From contig JALOLF010000029.1 in assembly GCA_025456085.1 (NCBI GenBank), positions 1 through 32,485 of the forward strand: a stretch of DNA of 32,485 nt, given 5' to 3'. The notes under the pieces are model-generated. The model was not told the origin of the DNA. It made no database searches and saw only the letters and a program-made list of their open reading frames with translations. Positions 15,409-27,712 of the stretch are shown piece by piece. Origin of the DNA: Acidimicrobiales bacterium (GTDB lineage Bacteria > Actinomycetota > Acidimicrobiia > Acidimicrobiales > Acidimicrobilacustridaceae). How positions within the stretch are numbered: position 1 is the first letter of the stretch; each line of letters starts with the position of its first letter. The position numbers and the translations under genes were made by a program.

Positions 15409-16314
15409 ATGGACTACGAACTGTCGCATCTGCGGATGCTCGAGGCCGAGTCGATCCACATCATCCGTGAGGTGGCGGCGGAGTTCGAGCGTCCGGTCCT
15501 GTTGTTCTCGGGGGGCAAGGACTCGGTCGTCATGTTGCACCTGGCGGCCAAGGCGTTCTGGCCGGCCCGGTTGCCGTTCCCGGTGATGCACGTGGACACC
15601 GGGCACAACTTCGTCGAGGTGATCGAGTTCCGGGATCGCACGGTGGAGCGGCTGGGGTTGCGTCTCGTGGTGGCGTCGGTGCAGGAGTCCATCGACGCTG
15701 GTCGCGCCGTGGAGGAGACGGGGCCGCGGGCGTCGCGGAACCGGCTGCAGACGGTGACCCTGTTGGATGCCATCGAGGCCAACCGCTTCGACGCCGTCTT
15801 CGGCGGGGCGCGCCGTGACGAGGAGAAGGCCCGGGCCAAGGAGCGGGTGTACTCCTTCCGCGACGAGTTCGGGCAGTGGGACCCCAAGAACCAGCGTCCC
15901 GAGTTGTGGAGCCTCTACAACGGCAAGCACCGCAAGGGAGAGCACATCCGGGTGTTCCCGTTGTCGAACTGGACCGAGCTCGACATCTGGCAGTACATCG
16001 CCGAGGAGGACATCGAGCTCCCGCCGATCTACTACGCCCATCACCGGGAGGTGTTCCGCCGTGACGGGATGCTGCTGGCGGTGACGCCGTTCGTCACCAT
16101 GATGGACACCGAGGAGACCTTCGAGGCGCTGGTGCGGTTCCGCACCGTGGGCGACGCCACCTGCACCGGCGCGGTGGAGTCGGCGGCGACGACCATCGAC
16201 GACGTGATCGTCGAGACGGCGGCCACCCGCATCACGGAGCGGGGGGCGACCCGTGCCGACGACCGCATCTCGGAGGCCGGCATGGAGGATCGCAAGAAGG
16301 AGGGCTACTTCTGA
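15409..16314 (+). CDS. cysD: Sulfate adenylyltransferase subunit 2 (ATP sulfurylase small subunit)
   Basis: 301 residues, full length. Catalytic subunit of ATP sulfurylase: ATP plus sulfate gives adenosine 5'-phosphosulfate (APS) and pyrophosphate, driven by GTP hydrolysis in CysN. The PP-loop SGGKDS is at 34-39 in RPVLLFSGGKDSVVMLHLA; other CysD hallmarks are FPVMHVDTGHNF, FGGARRDEEKARAKERV, NGKHRKGEHIRVFPLSNWTE and LPPIYYAHHREV. The C-terminus ends EDRKKEGYF, the usual CysD ending. The stop TGA overlaps an ATG (TGATG) that opens a 24-codon frame before cysN. Start at ATG 15409; the protein opens MDYELSHLRMLEAESIHIIRE, matching the family. Confidence 0.97.
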   Translation: MDYELSHLRMLEAESIHIIREVAAEFERPVLLFSGGKDSVVMLHLAAKAFWPARLPFPVMHVDTGHNFVEVIEFRDRTVERLGLRLVVASVQESIDAGRAVEETGPRASRNRLQTVTLLDAIEANRFDAVFGGARRDEEKARAKERVYSFRDEFGQWDPKNQRPELWSLYNGKHRKGEHIRVFPLSNWTELDIWQYIAEEDIELPPIYYAHHREVFRRDGMLLAVTPFVTMMDTEETFEALVRFRTVGDATCTGAVESAATTIDDVIVETAATRITERGATRADDRISEAGMEDRKKEGYF

Positions 16315-16391
16315 TGGCCCGGATGCTCGTTGCGCCGCGATCCGACCGGACCGGCATGGAGGATCGCACGAAGGAGGGCGACGTCTGATGG
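16277..16391 (+). repeat. Imperfect direct repeat: 3' end of cysD copied just before cysN
   Basis: Bases 16277-16317 (end of cysD, its stop, and the overlapping ATG) recur at 16351-16391 with 3 differences in 41, an offset of 74 bases. Both copies include CATGGAGGATCGCA-like coding for Met-Glu-Asp-Arg, the purine-rich AAGGAGGG and TGATG. The second copy supplies the Shine-Dalgarno and start codon of cysN. Confidence 0.9.
16314..16388 (+). CDS. 24-codon micro-ORF between cysD and cysN (duplication product)
   Basis: ATG at 16314 overlaps the cysD stop by one base; the frame runs 24 codons and its TGA at 16386-16388 overlaps the cysN ATG by one base. The first half (MARMLVAPRSDRT) matches nothing I know. 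The second half, GMEDRTKEGDV, is a copy of the CysD C-terminus. The AAGGAGGG inside the end of cysD is a good Shine-Dalgarno for it. Translation is plausible by position, as stop-start coupling from cysD through to cysN, but a function for the peptide is doubtful; it may simply be what remains after a small duplication that kept cysN coupled. Confidence 0.4.
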   Translation: MARMLVAPRSDRTGMEDRTKEGDV

Positions 16392-17650
16392 AGCTGCTGC
16401 GATTCGCCACGGCAGGGTCGGTCGACGACGGCAAGAGCACCCTCATCGGGCGGTTGCTGTACGACTCGAAGTCGATCTTCGAGGACCAGCTCGAGTCGAT
16501 CGAGCAGACCAGCCGCGACCGTGGTGACGAGTACACCAACCTGGCGCTGCTCACCGACGGCCTTCGGGCCGAGCGGGAGCAGGGCATCACCATCGACGTC
16601 GCCTACCGCTACTTCGCCACCCCCAAGCGGAAGTTCATCATCGCCGACACCCCCGGGCACATCCAGTACACCCGCAACATGGTGACCGGGTGCTCGACGG
16701 CGGACCTGGCGTTGGTGCTCGTCGACGCCCGCAACGGCATCGTGGAGCAGTCGCGCCGTCATGCCTTCCTGGCCTCCCTGCTGCGGGTGCCGCACCTCGT
16801 GGTGTGCATCAACAAGATGGACCTCGTCGACTACGACCAGGAGGTCTTCGACGAGATCAAGGAGGAGTTCCGGGCCTTCGCCACCAAGCTCGACGTCACC
16901 GACCTGACCTTCATCCCCATCTCGGCGCTCAAGGGTGACAACGTGGTGCACCGCTCCGAGAACATGCCCTGGTACGAGGGCACCTCGCTGTTGCACCACC
17001 TCGAGGAGGTGTTCATCTCCTCGGATCGCAACCTCATCGACGCCCGCTTCCCGGTGCAGTACGTGATCCGGCCCATGAGCGACGCCCACCACGACTACCG
17101 GGGCTATGCCGGCACGGTGGCCGGTGGGGTGTTCAAGCCCGGTGACGAGGTGATCGTGCTGCCCTCGGGGTTCACCTCCACCATCGAGGCCATCGAGACC
17201 CCCGACGGCCCCGTCGACGAGGCGTTCGCGCCCATGGCCGTCACCATCCGCCTCGCCGACGAGATCGACATCTCCCGGGGCGACATGATCTGCCGGCCCC
17301 ACAACCAGCCCCAGATCGGTCAGGACCTCGACGCCATGATCTGCTGGATGTCGGAGCAGGGTTCGCTCACCCCGCGCGACAAGTACCTGTTCAAGCACAC
17401 CACCCGTACGGGTCGCGTGCTCGTCAAGGACCTCCACTACCGCCTCGACGTCAACACCCTGCACCGCGACCACGACGCCACCGGCCTGGCCCTCAACGAG
17501 ATCGGCCGGGTCAGCCTGCGCGCCACCGTCCCGGTCTTCTTCGACGACTACCGGCGCAACCGCGAGACCGGCAGCTTCATCCTCGTCGACGAGGCCACCA
17601 ACAACACCGTGGGCGCCGGCATGATCCTCGGCCCCACCCAGCAGGTCTGA
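16388..17650 (+). CDS. cysN: Sulfate adenylyltransferase subunit 1 (GTPase subunit)
   Basis: 420 residues. Elongation-factor-like GTPase that powers APS synthesis by CysD. G motifs: GSVDDGKST (10-18), GITID (66-70), DTPGH (87-91), NKMD (142-145) and SALKGDN. Then EF-Tu-like beta-barrel domains 2 and 3 (about 215-420) with VQYVIRP, FKPGDEVIVLPSG and a C-terminal GAGMILGP. There is no fused APS-kinase domain; that enzyme is encoded by the next gene, 5 bases on. Start at ATG 16388 preceded by AAGGAGGG (about 10 bases away); the frame is open upstream (to 16253) but that stretch is cysD read out of frame. Confidence 0.97.
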   Translation: MELLRFATAGSVDDGKSTLIGRLLYDSKSIFEDQLESIEQTSRDRGDEYTNLALLTDGLRAEREQGITIDVAYRYFATPKRKFIIADTPGHIQYTRNMVTGCSTADLALVLVDARNGIVEQSRRHAFLASLLRVPHLVVCINKMDLVDYDQEVFDEIKEEFRAFATKLDVTDLTFIPISALKGDNVVHRSENMPWYEGTSLLHHLEEVFISSDRNLIDARFPVQYVIRPMSDAHHDYRGYAGTVAGGVFKPGDEVIVLPSGFTSTIEAIETPDGPVDEAFAPMAVTIRLADEIDISRGDMICRPHNQPQIGQDLDAMICWMSEQGSLTPRDKYLFKHTTRTGRVLVKDLHYRLDVNTLHRDHDATGLALNEIGRVSLRATVPVFFDDYRRNRETGSFILVDEATNNTVGAGMILGPTQQV

Positions 17651-17655
17651 CCGCG

Positions 17656-18279
17656 TTGGACGCCGAGGCACCGCGCAGCCCGAACGTGGTCTGGCACGAA
17701 GGCGACGTCGCCCGGGCCGAACGGTGGGCCCGCACCGGCCTGCACGGCGCCACCGTGTGGTTCACCGGGCTCTCCGGGTCGGGCAAGTCCACGGTTGCGG
17801 TGGCCGTGGAGCGGTCGCTGCTCGAGCAGGGTGTGGCGGCCTACCTGCTCGACGGGGACAACCTCCGCCACGGGCTCAACGGGGACCTCGGCTTCGGCGC
17901 CCGGGACCGGCACGAGAACGTCCGCCGGGCGAGCGAGGTGGCGCGCCTGTTCGCGGACGCGGGGGTGGTCACCCTCGTTCCCCTCATCAGCCCCTACCGG
18001 GTCGGCCGCGACGGTGCCCGTGCCGCGCACGAGGCCGCCGGCCTCGAGTTCGTGGAGGTGTTCGTGGACACGCCGCTCGAGGAGTGCGAGCGGCGCGACC
18101 CCAAGGGCCTCTACGCCAGGGCCCGGTCGGGTGAGCTCACGGGCTTCACCGGCATCGACGACCCGTACGAGCCGCCGTCGGCGCCCGAGGTGCACCTCAC
18201 GCCCGCCGACGGCGATGCCGCCGCGCAGGCGGCGCGGGTGGTGGACGAGCTGCGCAGGCGCCGCATCCTCGCCGTCTGA
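17656..18279 (+). CDS. cysC: Adenylylsulfate kinase
   Basis: 207 residues from TTG 17656, 5 bases after cysN. Phosphorylates APS with ATP to give PAPS. P-loop GLSGSGKST at 38-46; LLDGDNLRHGLNGDLGF, where APS kinases bind substrate; the RHENVRRASEVARLFADAG helix; and LISPYRVGRDGAR, containing the Ser that is phosphorylated in some homologues. DTPLEECERRDPKGLYARARSGE is the lid region. All motifs intact, length normal. TTG is the only start near enough to give the usual N-terminus (PNVVWHEGDVARAERW). With cysD and cysN it forms a full sulfate-to-PAPS pathway; PAPS reductase or sulfotransferase genes are not in this window. Confidence 0.95.
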   Translation: MDAEAPRSPNVVWHEGDVARAERWARTGLHGATVWFTGLSGSGKSTVAVAVERSLLEQGVAAYLLDGDNLRHGLNGDLGFGARDRHENVRRASEVARLFADAGVVTLVPLISPYRVGRDGARAAHEAAGLEFVEVFVDTPLEECERRDPKGLYARARSGELTGFTGIDDPYEPPSAPEVHLTPADGDAAAQAARVVDELRRRRILAV

Positions 18280-18313
18280 CTCCCGCCGTCCGGTCCTCGG
18301 CGAGGGTGGTCGC

Positions 18314-18630
18314 TCAGCGACGGCCGCGGCCCAGCTCCGTCGCCCGCCGCACCAGCTGGCGCAGCTCGGCCTCGTCGGTTCCCTGCTCCACGAGGCGGCG
18401 GATGCGCGTCTCGACGTCGAGCGCCGTCTCCTCGTCGACGGCGCCACCACGGGAGAACGCTTCGGAGCCGGCAACCGAGGTGACCAGGATCAGCGCCACG
18501 GCGCCGGCGGCGGTGATGAGCCCGAAGGTGATGGCGCCGCCGGTGCTGGAGTTCACCGACGACACGATCATCCCGATGATCCCGCCCACGAAGACGGCCA
18601 GGACCAACCGGCGGATGGTGATGGGTGACA

Positions 18631-18631
<1 letters not shown>
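18314..18631 (-). CDS. Small two-helix membrane protein, unknown function
   Basis: 105 residues. Two hydrophobic helices (about 7-24 and 33-52) separated by a short SSVNSSTGG turn, then a charged C-terminal tail with two amphipathic helices (VDEETALDVETRIRRLVEQG and DEAELRQLVRRATELGRGRR, each within 20 residues). No family recognised. Start at ATG 18631, whose A is shared with the stop codon of ettA (TGATG), so translation is probably coupled to ettA; the longer frame upstream is ettA sequence read out of frame. It ends 34 bases from the convergent cysC stop. Confidence 0.8.
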
Positions 18632-20307
<1,676 letters not shown>

Positions 20308-20314
20308 GGCGGCC

Positions 20315-20320
20315 AACCTA
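20315..20320 (-). promoter_or_regulatory. Candidate -10 element (TAGGTT) for ettA
   Basis: On the minus strand TAGGTT, 7 bases, ATG 20307. It lies just past the hairpin at 20346-20372 that separates ettA from the preceding gene, fitting a separate leaderless transcript. Confidence 0.5.
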
Positions 20321-20345
20321 CCGGTCGTCGTGGCCCGGACGCGAA

Positions 20346-20372
20346 CGGGCCCCGCTCGAACAGCGGGGCCCG
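20346..20372 (-). terminator. Strong GC-rich hairpin, probable terminator of the NYN-S1 gene
   Basis: CGGGCCCCGCT and AGCGGGGCCCG form a perfect 11-bp stem around a 5-base loop (CGAAC). It begins 24 bases after the stop of the minus-strand gene at 20397 and before the ettA promoter. There is no U-tract on the minus-strand side, which is common for actinobacterial terminators. Confidence 0.6.
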
Positions 20373-20396
20373 TCGGTCTGTTGCCGGCTCAGGAGA

Positions 20397-21782
20397 TCAG
20401 CGGCCGGCGGCCTTCTTGGCCGGGGCCCTCTTGGCGGGGGCGGCCTTCTTGGCCGGTGCCTTGGTGGCGGGTGCCTTCTTGGCGGGGGCGGCCTTCTTGG
20501 CCGGTGCCTTCTTGGCCGGTGCCTTCTTGGCGGGAGCGGCCTTCTTGGCCGGTGCCTTCTTTGCCGGGGCCTTCTTCGCCGGAGCCTTCTTGGCCGATGC
20601 CGCCTTCTTGGCCGGGGCCTTCGTCGTGGATGGTGGTGTCACCTGCGCCTCCTCGGCGGATTGGTCAATGGTTGTAGTTGTATCAGTGCCGACCCTTGCG
20701 GTGCGGGTTTTCGTGCGCCGTCGGGAGCTGCTCGTCCTCGTCGAGGCGGACGCGCCACCGTGTGCCTCGACGCCATCGGAACTCACATCGGTCGTTGCAC
20801 GGGGATCTTGAGCCCCTGCGGCACCGACACCGAGGACCTCAATATTCATAGTCGGCTCAGTAACAGCCTCGAGCGATGCCGTCTCGAGCACCAACGCCAG
20901 ATCGATGCCCCGTCTCGGGGTGTCGATGGACATCACCCGGAACTCCCGTTGCTCGCCCACCTTGAGCACGTCGCGGGCGCTGCGGGGCGGAGGGTCGCCC
21001 ATGTTGCGGAGCGGCAGGTAGCAGCGGGTGTCGGAGGCGAGCACGTAGGCGCCGTGCGACGCGAAGCGCTCGACTTCCCCCCGTACGATCGATCCCACGG
21101 GGTGGGCGCCCACGAACTCGATGAAGGGGAGTGCCTCGTTGAGGATCTCGGCGGGTGCGCTCGGAGTGCGCCCGGCGCGCTGGCGGCGCTCGGCGGTCCG
21201 GCTCGGTGAGCGCTCGGGTGTCGCCTCCCCGCCACCGGCGGGCGTGGCTGTGGTGGTCGCAGGTCGGGTCGCGGCCTGGCGGCCGTTGCCCGAGGGCCGT
21301 TCGCTCCCGCGGCGCCGGCGGCCGCGTCCCTGTGCCTCGCGGGTGACGCGCCGACTGACCGGGCCGCGCACCGGTGTGCGCATGAGGAACACCCAGCCGA
21401 CGCCGGGCACGGGCTTGCCGCCGACCAGGCGCCCCTCGTCGAAGAGCCACTCGTACTGGGCGTGGAACTCCTGGAAGGAGTCGTTCGACAAGATCGACGC
21501 ATCGGCGCGCTCGGCGATCTGGAGCACGAACGCGTCACCCCGGCCGATGGCGCCCGCCGGTGGGGTGACCATCTCGCCCGCCTCGACCGCTGCCTCGAAC
21601 TCGGCACGCTCGGCGGGGTCGATCCGATGGCCGAAGGTGGCGTCGACCACGACCGTGAGGTGCTCGGTGGTGTTCTCCGCCAGGAAGGCCCGCACCGCTT
21701 CGTCGAGCTGGCGCAGGCTTGGTGTCGACCGGCCCTCCGTCGCGATGTTGGACCCGTCGACGACGACGTGTTTGATTTCCAT
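20397..21782 (-). CDS. NYN/Zc3h12a-type ribonuclease domain + S1-like domain + histone-like Lys/Ala/Pro tail
   Basis: 461 residues. Residues 1-135 look like a NYN (PIN-like, Zc3h12a type) nuclease domain: VVVDGSNIA (Asp9), VVVDATFGH (Asp47), GRGDAFVLQIA (Asp83) and ILSNDSFQEF (Asp101) supply the acidic metal-binding set. A basic, low-complexity linker (about 136-210) is followed by an S1-like RNA-binding barrel (about 226-300: VGSIVRGEVERFASHGAYVLA, then YLPLRN and GEQREFRVMSIDTPRRGIDLAL, each block short). Residues about 300-387 are a Ser/Thr-rich linker, and 388-461 is about 13 copies of an APAKKA-type unit, like HU/H1-type tails. I infer an RNA-cleaving or RNA-processing protein; no activity is demonstrated. 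Start at ATG 21782, where homology to NYN begins. No Shine-Dalgarno is seen; GATCAT lies 8 bases upstream. Confidence 0.85.
   Translation of the reverse strand: MEIKHVVVDGSNIATEGRSTPSLRQLDEAVRAFLAENTTEHLTVVVDATFGHRIDPAERAEFEAAVEAGEMVTPPAGAIGRGDAFVLQIAERADASILSNDSFQEFHAQYEWLFDEGRLVGGKPVPGVGWVFLMRTPVRGPVSRRVTREAQGRGRRRRGSERPSGNGRQAATRPATTTATPAGGGEATPERSPSRTAERRQRAGRTPSAPAEILNEALPFIEFVGAHPVGSIVRGEVERFASHGAYVLASDTRCYLPLRNMGDPPPRSARDVLKVGEQREFRVMSIDTPRRGIDLALVLETASLEAVTEPTMNIEVLGVGAAGAQDPRATTDVSSDGVEAHGGASASTRTSSSRRRTKTRTARVGTDTTTTIDQSAEEAQVTPPSTTKAPAKKAASAKKAPAKKAPAKKAPAKKAAPAKKAPAKKAPAKKAAPAKKAPATKAPAKKAAPAKRAPAKKAAGR
20400..20621 (-). repeat. Tandem (A)PAKKA-coding repeats, C-terminal tail
   Basis: About 13 degenerate units of 12-18 bases (plus-strand consensus like GGCCTTCTTGGCCGGTGC) encode residues 388-461 of the NYN-S1 protein. 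Units alternate between PAKKA and APAKKA, with isolated ATKA and AKRA variants. Unit loss or gain between strains is likely. Confidence 0.85.
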
Positions 21783-21920
21783 GGGTTGTGATGATCCGTC
21801 TCTGCTCTGCGGCCCCAACCCACCCCGCACCCGACGGCGCCACCGCAGGCCATGCCCGCCGGTGCCGCCCCGGTGTCGCGAGGGTGTGGCGGCCGCTCGT
21901 TCCGCACGAACGACGGGATC

Positions 21921-21930
21921 AGCCTACGCT
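21921..21930. promoter_or_regulatory. Overlapping divergent -10 elements (AGCCTACGCT)
   Basis: The ten bases contain TACGCT on the plus strand (21925-21930, toward the M20 peptidase gene) and TAGGCT on the minus strand (21921-21926, toward the NYN-S1 gene), sharing the central TA. Plus-strand transcription would start near 21937 with a roughly 37-base leader holding GGAGGGG before ATG 21974. Minus-strand transcription from it would give a leader of about 130 bases; a nearer minus-strand candidate is GATCAT at 21791-21796. Confidence 0.4.
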
Positions 21931-21973
21931 GCCGCGGGCCCGTTCGGCATCATGGGCGCTGCGGAGGGGAGCG

Positions 21974-23335
21974 ATGCGAGCATCCGAGACGTCGTCGTCG
22001 CTGCGAGGAGAGGTCACCGAGCTCCTCGCGCACCTGATCCGCAACGCCTGCGTGAACGACGGTTCCGTGGCCTCCGGTCAGGAAGCCCGCAGCGCGGCGA
22101 CGCTCGCCGCCTACTTCGCCGACACGCCCCTCGAGGTCGAGACCTTCGAGTCCGCACCCGGCCGCACCAGCCTCGTGGCGCGCATCGAGGGGCGCCGCCC
22201 CGAAGCGCCCACGCTGCTGCTCATGGGCCACACCGACGTCGTGCCGGTGAACCCGACCCGGTGGCGGCACGATCCCTTCGGTGGCGAGCTCATCGACGGC
22301 GCGGTGTGGGGGCGCGGCGCGATCGACATGTTGAACCTGACGGCCTCGATGGCTGTGGCCACCCGCCATCTGGCCCGGCGCGGGTTCGCCCCAGACGGGA
22401 CGCTGGTGTATCTCGCCGTCGCCGACGAGGAGGCGCTGGGCCGGTACGGCGCGGACCACCTCCTCACCCACGAGCGTGATGCCGTGCGGGCCGACTACGT
22501 GATCACCGAGTCGGGGGGCATCCCCGTCGACACGCCGGGCGGGCTGCGCCTCCCGGTCATGGTGGGCGAGAAGGGCTCGTACTGGTGCCGGCTACGTATC
22601 GGTGGCACGCCGGGCCACGGATCGCAGCCCTACCGCACCGACAACGCGCTGGTGAAGGCGGCTGCCGTGGTGCAGCGCTTGCAGGAGCATCGACCCGAGA
22701 CCCGGATCCACGAGATCTGGCGGCGGTTCCTCGACGGCCTGGGGCTGCCCGACGAGCTGCGCGCCCCGCTGCTGTCGCCGGAGTCGTTCCTGGACGCGCT
22801 GGAGCTCCTCCCGCCGGCGATGGGTCGGCTCTTCCATGCCTGCACGCACACGACCATCGCACCGACCACCGTCCGCGGCGGGACCAAGATCAACGTGATC
22901 CCCGACCTCGTCGAGCTGGAGGTCGACATCCGCACGCTGCCGGGCCAGACCGACGCCGACATCGAGGCCCTGCTGGCCGAGGCGCTCGGTGATCTGGCCG
23001 GTGACGTCGAGATCGAGCGCATCGAGAGCGATCTGCCGTCGGCGTCGCCCATCGACACGCCCCTGTGGGACGCCCTGCAGCGGGCGGGCGACGCGTTCTA
23101 CGCGGGCAGCGCCATCGTCCCCCTGCTGAGCGTGGGTGCCACCGACGCCCGCTTCTTCCGCCGGGCCGGTTCGACGGCCTACGGCTTCGGCATGTTCAGC
23201 CGGAACCTGACCTTCGAGGACTACGGCACCATGTTCCACGGCGACGACGAGCGCGTCGACGTCGACTCGCTGGTGCTGTCCACCGACCTGTGGGACGCCG
23301 TGGCACGCGACCTGTTGGAGGACCACCGGTCGTGA
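21974..23335 (+). CDS. M20-family metallopeptidase / N-acyl-amino-acid hydrolase
   Basis: 453 residues. Zinc-dependent amidohydrolase of the ArgE/DapE/CPG2/aminoacylase family: His86 and Asp88 in LLMGHTDVVPVN, bridging Asp118 in GRGAIDML, Glu152-Glu153 in AVADEEALG (general base and metal ligand), Glu179 in VITESGG and a late His in TMFHGDDERVD. The dimerisation lid lies between about 195 and 320 (EKGSYWCRLRIGGTPGHGS, with the conserved His of GHGS). Subtype and substrate are not clear. It has an RPxETRIHEIWRRFLDGL insertion in the lid. Start at ATG 21974 behind GGAGGGG; the upstream open frame is leader sequence. Its stop overlaps the start of the HAD gene by 4 bases. Confidence 0.9.
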   Translation: MRASETSSSLRGEVTELLAHLIRNACVNDGSVASGQEARSAATLAAYFADTPLEVETFESAPGRTSLVARIEGRRPEAPTLLLMGHTDVVPVNPTRWRHDPFGGELIDGAVWGRGAIDMLNLTASMAVATRHLARRGFAPDGTLVYLAVADEEALGRYGADHLLTHERDAVRADYVITESGGIPVDTPGGLRLPVMVGEKGSYWCRLRIGGTPGHGSQPYRTDNALVKAAAVVQRLQEHRPETRIHEIWRRFLDGLGLPDELRAPLLSPESFLDALELLPPAMGRLFHACTHTTIAPTTVRGGTKINVIPDLVELEVDIRTLPGQTDADIEALLAEALGDLAGDVEIERIESDLPSASPIDTPLWDALQRAGDAFYAGSAIVPLLSVGATDARFFRRAGSTAYGFGMFSRNLTFEDYGTMFHGDDERVDVDSLVLSTDLWDAVARDLLEDHRS

Positions 23336-23985
23336 GCGCCGATCCGAACCCACGACCGGCGATCAGCGCCGCCCTGTTCGACTTCGGCGGGGTGATCCTC
23401 ACCTCCCCCTTCGAGGCCTTCGCCGCCTACGAGCGCGAGCACGATCTACCCGACGGCTTCCTGCGGCTCGTCAACGCCACGAACCCCGACACCAACGCCT
23501 GGGCGCAGCTCGAGCGCGGTGCCGTCACCGTGGCGCGCTTCGCCGAGCTGTTCGAGGAGGAGTCGGCCGTGCTCGGCCACCGGGTCGACGGCCACGCCGT
23601 GCTCGGCCTGCTCTTCGGGCGTCTCCGTCCGGCCATGGTCGAGGCCGTGCGCCGGTGTGGCGAGCACCTGAAGACCGGTCTGCTCACCAACAACTTCGTG
23701 GTCGGCGACGGTCACGTCGACCGCGAGCACGAGATGGGCGACGTGCTCGGGCTGTTCGACGTGGTGATCGAGTCCAGCAAGGTCGGCGTGCGCAAGCCCG
23801 ATCCCCGCTTCTACGAGCTCGCCTGCGCCGAGCTGGGGATCGAGCCGGCGGAGGCGGTGTTCCTGGACGACCTGGGCGTGAACCTGAAGCCGGCGCGTGC
23901 TCTGGGCATGACGACGATCAAGGTGGGCGATCCGGACGTGGCCATCGCCGAGCTGGAGGCCGTGGTGGGCTTCCCGCTGCGCTGA
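23332..23985 (+). CDS. HAD-superfamily (subfamily IA) hydrolase
   Basis: 217 residues from GTG 23332, in GTGA overlap with the M20 gene, so translational coupling is likely. HAD motifs: I, LFDFGGVIL (nucleophile Asp17); II, LLTNNF (Thr after the strand); III, SSKVGVRKPDPRFYELA (Lys); IV, AVFLDDLGVNLKPARALGM. A cap domain sits between motifs I and II (about 27-100). The residue two after the nucleophile, usually the acid-base Asp, is Gly19 (DFGG), as in the epoxide-hydrolase-N-terminal/ACAD10-like and YihX-like groups. A phosphatase is likely but substrate is unknown. The frame is open upstream of 23332 only as the M20 gene read out of frame. Confidence 0.88.
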   Translation: MSADPNPRPAISAALFDFGGVILTSPFEAFAAYEREHDLPDGFLRLVNATNPDTNAWAQLERGAVTVARFAELFEEESAVLGHRVDGHAVLGLLFGRLRPAMVEAVRRCGEHLKTGLLTNNFVVGDGHVDREHEMGDVLGLFDVVIESSKVGVRKPDPRFYELACAELGIEPAEAVFLDDLGVNLKPARALGMTTIKVGDPDVAIAELEAVVGFPLR

Positions 23986-23994
23986 GCCCGCCGC

Positions 23995-27603
<3,609 letters not shown>

Positions 27604-27610
27604 GCGTTGG

Positions 27611-27616
27611 ATCCTA
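27611..27616 (-). promoter_or_regulatory. Candidate -10 element (TAGGAT) for kgd
   Basis: On the minus strand TAGGAT, 7 bases, GTG 27603. Together with the xth element it forms a divergent pair inside a 109-base gap, both pointing outward. Confidence 0.5.
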
Positions 27617-27699
27617 CCGGTGGCGCCTCGTCCGACCGGGTCTCCGCCGCCACCTCGCCCCCTCGTGTGGGACCCACCGTGGTGCACCCGGCGGCCCGG

Positions 27700-27705
27700 T
27701 AATCT
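27700..27705 (+). promoter_or_regulatory. Candidate -10 element (TAATCT) for xth
   Basis: TAATCT, then 7 bases, then GTG 27713. It is the closest to the TATAAT consensus of all the elements seen here. Confidence 0.5.
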
Positions 27706-27712
27706 GCCGCTC

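Noticed and set aside
20400..20640. Regular short repeats that could suggest a CRISPR array
   Set aside because: The units are 12-18 bases, contiguous, degenerate and in frame within a coding region; there are no unique spacers and no cas genes.
21788..21973. N-terminal extension of the M20 peptidase to ATG 21788
   Set aside because: The extension is leader-region sequence without M20 similarity; ATG 21974 has a strong GGAGGGG and starts at the usual family boundary.
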